In this document: positions 59,101 through 64,000 of the stretch, piece by piece
Layout of the letters: each line of letters opens with the position of its first letter
How positions within the stretch are numbered: the first letter of the stretch is position 1
From: Mytilus trossulus
Taxonomy: Eukaryota > Mollusca > Bivalvia > Mytilida > Mytilidae
Assembly: GCF_036588685.1 (NCBI RefSeq)
Contig: NC_086376.1
Coordinates: 17,230,411-17,294,410 of the forward strand
Reading direction: 5' to 3'
Length of the DNA stretch: 64,000 nucleotides
The notes under the pieces: model-generated
Databases searched by the model: none
The model's input: the letters and a program-made list of their open reading frames with translations, nothing else
Told to the model about the DNA's origin: nothing
Program-made: the position numbers and the translations under genes

Positions 59101-60084
59101 ATATTTTCAGAACGACTAACAGTTAGTTTTAGACTCTAATGCTACCTTCAGTGGATGTTTGTGGTGGGGGCACTAAATATTTCTTAGAAACTTGCTCAGA
59201 CGGTGACCCGTCGCCGAATCTGGCTTTTTATTTAGATTGAGCGATAATGCCTATAGTTCATCAGGGTTTGAAGAGTCGTTGTTTAAATTTAGAGCTGGAG
59301 GTGCAATCTCTGCAAATGACTCGGAATGTTTGGCCAAAAATAACCTTAGTCTGTGGTTATTCCTTACAGAACGGGACTTTGGTGACTTCTTTAAAGGTAC
59401 ATTGTATAGTTTGATTACATTCTAGCGATACTTGTACACATGAGAATGTTGATATTGTAATATTACATAAAATCAATATTTACTTAACAAGGAGCCTTTA
59501 ATCTTTAAAAATAATTGATCGGACTAATTTTTGAACTCTTCTAAGACATTGAGGATATAAATCTACATGCATAATATAAATATCATAGAAAAACCTGCCA
59601 ACATGAGAACGCTTATAAGACAAATTTCTATATAATTAATATTTCCAAGTGACATAGGTATTTTAGAAATTACTGATCGTCACTAATTTTCGAACTTGTC
59701 AAAGACTTTCTTAAATAAACCTATAATTTAAGTTTCATAGAATTGTGGCAAGAATTGTACATATGACAGCACAAATAATGCAATTTTCCACAAATTTAAT
59801 ATTTCGAAGGGACATCACTCCTTTAAAGATAATTGATCAGCACTGATTTTCAAACTTGTCCAAAACTTTGTTGATTTAAATCAATATTGTAAGTTTTATG
59901 AAAATCTAGCAAGAATTGTACAAGAACAAGTGCTAACAAAACAATACAAACGGACGCACAGACGGAAGGACGGCGTTTCTATATCCCCCGCAACGCATTG
60001 CAAGGGGAAATTTATTGGGAAAAATTATAACAATTTGGTGTAATTTTTTGACAAATATCTAAATATTACGATAGACAGATAGAA
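59101..60084. other. Intergenic, decayed repeats
   Basis: At about 59460-60005, three loosely similar blocks occur ('ttaatatttc.aag.gacat', 'aattgatc..cactgattttc', 'acttgtc.aa.actttgtt') and end with 'acggacgcacagacggaagg', resembling the tail of dispersed mollusc repeats. A 62-codon + frame at 59237-59425 has no family features. Confidence 0.4.
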
Positions 60085-60370
60085 ACTTATTGACATGAAT
60101 ATCAATTATATGGTCCTTTTATAAATTTTCTGGTTACAAAACTTTGAATTTTTCGAAAAACTAAGGTTTTTCTTACCCCAGGAGTAGATAACCTTAGCCG
60201 TATTTGGCACAACTTTTTGGAATTTTGGATCCTCAATGCTCTTCAACTTTGTATTTATTTGGCTTTTTAACTATTTTGATCTGAGCGTCACTGATGAGTC
60301 TTATATATGTAGACGAAACGCGCGTCTGGCGTATAAAATTATAATCCTGGTACTTTTGATAACTAATTAT
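60085..60370 (+). repeat. Family R4, near-complete single copy
   Basis: From 'gacatgaatatcaatta' through 'gaatttttcgaaaaactaag', 'gccgtatttggcacaact', 'ggatcctcaatgctcttc' and 'gacgaaacgcgcgtctggcg' to 'ctggtacttttgataact'. It defines the unit most clearly. Confidence 0.88.
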
Positions 60371-60641
60371 TACCATAACAAAAATTCATCGAAAAATCAA
60401 GATCTACAAATGAGTTAATTAGTCATAATAGTCACCAACTCCTTATTACTATAGTTATTGACCTTTAAAGGCGATTTTTTCAGGTTCTAAGTTTTAATAT
60501 TTTTGCATATTATCTTGAAAACTATACAGGATAAATAGACTCTTTGAATTGCAGAATTATCTAAAACAAGTTGAATCTATCCAAATCGTTCGAAGAAACT
60601 TTATACCTCTGGAATGATTGCCCTAAAATGAAGATCTTGTT

Positions 60642-61157
60642 TACCATGTTTACTCTATTGGACAAAAAACTAAAAATAGAAAGAAACTTTACACCGAGCA
60701 GTTAAAAATCTCGAATAACATTTTCACGAATTCTACTTCAGTCTATGATGTTGGAGATTGTCCATTGTTGAAGATGCAAATATACCAAGGTGAGCGACAC
60801 GCGCAGGTTCTTTAGAGCCTGTAGCTATTATATTACAATTTAGTTTGTAACGCTACTGGTGGACTATAAATCATCCATGGTACCATTAAAGTTCTGGAAT
60901 TAATATTGCATACTTCATACAAAGTCAATGAATTTCATTCCGACCGGATAAAATCATGCAATGTAATGTTTTAATGGCTTTCCACTGGTCATTTTACGGA
61001 CACTTTATAGTTTGATGTTCGGTGTAAGCCAAGGCTCCCTGTTGAAAACCGTACTTTGACCTAAAATGGTTTATTTTTTACCATGTTTACTCTATTGGAC
61101 AAAAAACTAAAAATAGAAAGAAACTTTACACCGAGCAGTTAAAAATCTCGAATAACA
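60642..61157 (+). repeat. 79-bp exact direct repeats 437 bp apart
   Basis: 60642-60720 and 61079-61157 are identical by eye ('taccatgtttactctattgg' through 'cagttaaaaatctcgaataa' and 'ca'). The segment between them includes 'ggtgtaagccaaggctccct', which I recall from mussel repeats. No coding frame lies inside. Confidence 0.85.
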
Positions 61158-61159
61158 AG

Positions 61160-61617
61160 ATATCACCATAATGGATAGATGTATAAAGACAAGGGCATCT
61201 AAAAAATAAGATCAGCAGCAACCAAGGCAAAGAACAACATCTTCTCAGCTAGGTTTTTAAATTAAAATTAAACTATTAAAATCTTCCTACTTTTACGGCA
61301 GAACTCTTAATTGTTTAATCAGCATATTACATAGAAGCGACAAATGCCGATTATATATGTCAAGTCTGTTGAAATTGGTTAAACTTCCCAATTTTTATAA
61401 TAAAACAGGTTTTCCTGCACGTCATCCCAAATGATATGCACTATACTCTCCATGGTTAAATTAAAGACGTTCTCAAGTCAATTTCTTTTATTCCTTCTAT
61501 GCACATTTAAGAATTTAAGTTCCAAAAATTTAGTATTAAAGATTATTTAACATGCGTAGAAATTATGGGGAAAGTATACAAGTTTTAAATCCATTTATTT
61601 CGTGACTTCAATGGCAG
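61160..61617. other. Intergenic, nothing recognised
   Basis: AT-rich, without repeat partner or exon signal. Confidence 0.4.
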
Positions 61618-61619
61618 AA

Positions 61620-61820
61620 AATAGAGAATGGAAATGGGGAATGTGTCAAAGAGACAACTAACAGACCATGCATAGAGCAGACAACAGTCGAATGTTTTGT
61701 AAATGCAGCGAGAAACTCGCATCAGGAGGCGTCCTTCAGCCCTTAACAAATATGTATACTAGTTCAGTAATTATGAACGTCATACTAAACTCCGAATTAT
61801 AAACAAGAAACTAAAATAAA
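61620..61820 (-). repeat. Dispersed repeat family R3
   Basis: Reverse of the layout at 11870-12090: 'tggaaatggggaatgtgtc', 'agagcagacaacagtcgaat', 'ggcgtccttcagccc' and 'actccgaattataaacaaga'. Confidence 0.8.
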
Positions 61821-62796
61821 AAATGATACAAGATCTATTAATAATATGCCAAGCTTCTTGAATAAATAGTTACTATGCATCGACGTTTTTCCAGATTTGA
61901 AAAATTTCCAGTTCATAAAGTCCGAAAACTGGAAATTTTCTCTCTCGTGATCGTCATGTGTTTGTGTAAACCAATCACAATAACAATATTTACATATAAT
62001 AATTTGTTTGCTGCTAAATACTGGAACATGTTCTTTGAAATCATCCAAGTGCTGCAATATCAAACAAAATGGTTAATATCGATTGGTTGCTTCCTATAAG
62101 GTAGGGACAATTTTATAATTGCATTTAAAACCAGCTCTTTAAAACGCGAAATAAAATCTCATTCTGGAAACATGTGATATATTATATATAATAGATAAAA
62201 ACCACGTTTGATTTGCAGATTAAAGTTGATAAAATTAAATTATAAAATAAATTCATACTATTTTATGTTGTAACATTTACCATACTGATGTTAAGTTTTA
62301 TTTAAATGTTAATATTGCACCTCTGGAATTATTTCTTCCAATTGTCAAGTGGAGCGTGTCACTGTTTACACACAAAACCACGTGTCCCCAACAAGGAAGT
62401 AAGATTATAGCACAAGAGATTATTGTTAATCATAAAGGAAAGTAAATATGTTATACACCTTAAATTCGAAATTGCTTTTAGACGTAGCAACCTCGAGATG
62501 AGTCACTTATCTTGTTCCTGTAGTTAGTGGCCTAGCTTCATTGTAACATGCATGTTGTTGACATGAAAAGGAGCTACAATATACTTGATTGTAAGTTATT
62601 TTTATTAATATTTATACAGATTTGGCTACATTTAAGTTTTGGTTTGATCATCGGATCAACGTTTGTATGAAGTTTGGATTTTTAAATGTCTTAGTCTCAA
62701 ACATCGCCGAAGAGACATAGGCTTATCTAGTGCAGTAAAATTAGCACAGTGTATGTTAACAAATTTAAATATAACGCTTCTATTTCTGTTTCGCAG
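61821..62796. other. Intergenic or upstream of the candidate exon at 62797
   Basis: No repeat family found. Antiparallel short frames at 61797-62099 overlap each other and are unsupported. A 'gattgtaagtt' at about 62587-62597 could be a donor for an upstream non-coding exon. Confidence 0.35.
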
Positions 62797-62867
62797 GTAT
62801 CATGCTGTCTTTGAGATTTACAGCATCTTGCTGTGGTGGCAGATTTCAATCCAAAAGATCGGCTGTG
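62797..62867 (+). CDS. Candidate first coding exon with mitochondrial-presequence-like N-terminus
   Basis: The acceptor tatttctgtttcgcag (ending 62796) and the strong donor GTG|GTAAGT (62868) bound a 71-nt exon. An ATG at 62802 opens 22 codons, MLSLRFTASCCGGRFQSKRSAV, ending in phase 0. The N-terminus has four basic residues and hydroxylated/hydrophobic residues but no acidic ones, as in mitochondrial presequences. The next exon would lie beyond 62.9 kb; I could not find one before the window ends. It may be a chance pairing of splice signals. Confidence 0.3.
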
Positions 62868-62874
62868 GTAAGTG

Positions 62875-63904
62875 TTGTAGTATTTTCCACAAGCGTTTTA
62901 GTGAGAAAAAAAATGCTTTTAAAATATTAAATTTTCTATTTTTGTACCATCTATCCATAATAACTGCGCATGTCTAACCTAGATTCGAGTGAATTTACTT
63001 ACTCTGATACACCCCCTCATTTTACTATTACGGTCACGGTTTGTACTTAACAAGAGTTCAAAGGCAAATCTCCTCATAGATACGGCGTACTTGAATTATT
63101 ACATTACGGAAAATATACGCTTGGTGAATGTATCCCCGATTTATGAATCTGTTTGTTTGTTAATTGTTAATTTTTATCAAATAAATGTTCTTTAATATTC
63201 CAACCTATGTTCATGTATTTATATATAAAATGTCCCTCGATATATTCTCATTTTCTACGTACATGTATAAGAATAAAAAATAAGGAATTAAATTGTTTAT
63301 TATGGTGTCACATATTGAATGAAACAGGGCATTCACACAATATTCATATACACACAAACAACGATCAATATCCAGCCAAAAAATGACTTGAGAGACACTG
63401 ATCCTTAAAACTAAAATATATACAAAAATGTACTATTGAAACTAAATTCTGAGTAAAAATTTAAATATTTAGAAAAAGGGGTTCTATGTACGCCTGTTTT
63501 ACGAACGACGTGATAATTTTTACTTGCGTATAATATCAATGTCACCCAAATTTAGATGGATTCTCATAAATTCTATGTATAACTTTTGGACTAGTTTGAA
63601 TCTCGGTCTATTTCTGTAATTTATTCTTACATACTTTTGATTTTTTAACCCTGTATGCGTACATTGCCTATGTAAATTTTAAAATTGTTTGTATGCACAT
63701 TGACGTATATAATTTTTCTGACATCAGACACTCAAATCAATCCATGTGTTCGTAGATAGTAGATGTTTTTGTGTCCTGTTAAATTGTTCCTTTTAAAATT
63801 GTTATACGATGATGACTGATGTACCCATATTTTGACTATTTTATTAATTGTGACTGTTTATTTAACGCATCATGTAAATGTAGCGGAATTTGATGAGACT
63901 GTTA
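62875..63904. other. Intergenic or intron, nothing recognised
   Basis: AT-rich with no repeat partner. Short + frames at 62989-63195 have no supporting signals. Confidence 0.35.
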
Positions 63905-64000
63905 TTAAAGTGAGAGGGTTAGCGCTATAGAACCAGGTTTAATCCACCATTTTCTACATTTGAAAATGCCTGTACCAAGTCAGGAATATGACAGTTCTTG
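63905..64000 (-). repeat. Dispersed repeat family R1, running off the window end
   Basis: 'gttagcgctatagaaccagg', 'taatccaccattttctac' and 'ctgtaccaagtcaggaatat' are the reverse of the middle of family R1. Confidence 0.8.

Noticed and set aside
59237-59425. 62-codon + frame beside the LINE
   Set aside because: It looks fairly protein-like but has no start context, splice signals or recognisable family, and it lies in decayed repeats.

Overview
The window looks like AT-rich nuclear DNA from a marine bivalve, most likely a mussel (Mytilus or a close relative). The grounds are small intron-containing genes, a very high density of short dispersed repeats of the kind I associate with mussel genomes, and Ty3/Gypsy, LINE and Penelope-type retroelements. 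The species call rests on memory of repeat families and was not searched.

Region by region: 1-7.3 kb holds a decayed L1/Tx1-like LINE (2.64-5.25 kb), short tandem repeats and a scrap of another LINE. 8.2-34.3 kb carries a cluster of small secreted cysteine-rich genes, all on the minus strand. There are four intact two-exon genes (12.1-14.1, 17.4-19.3, 29.0-30.6 and 33.2-34.3 kb) and one pseudogene (8.3-10.9 kb). Exon 1 encodes a signal peptide plus a 10-cysteine von Willebrand factor C (VWC) domain. Exon 2 encodes a 4-cysteine tail. All introns are phase 1 and every intact product is 141-143 residues. Between the genes lie a duplicated element with a terminal hairpin (19.8-21.8 kb), a near-symmetrical foldback element (23.8-24.6 kb) and about 1 kb of array built on the palindrome GATATC (26.7-27.7 kb).

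36.3-54.7 kb holds a second locus on the minus strand: a receptor-like gene made of a signal-peptide exon, an Ig V-type exon, a short linker exon and a transmembrane/cytoplasmic exon. The Ig, linker and TM exons are present twice. The copy next to the signal peptide has a truncated tail. The distal copy has a full tail with three YxxL/I/M motifs. Between the copies sits a nearly pristine Ty3/Gypsy element (39302-48349) with 1443/1445-bp LTRs, a 4-bp target duplication, a tRNA-Lys-like primer site and one intact 1570-residue pol-type ORF. No recognisable Gag capsid is present.

55-59.1 kb is a dead CR1/Jockey-like LINE split by a Penelope-like fragment joined to a dispersed repeat. 59-64 kb is mostly non-coding, with one candidate first exon (62.8 kb) encoding a possible mitochondrial presequence.

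The VWC genes appear to be a tandemly expanded secreted family sharing a GATA-like motif 40-55 bp upstream of the start codon. The Ig locus appears to be a cell-surface receptor whose phase-1 exon cassettes would allow alternative Ig and tail combinations. Specific functions are unknown.
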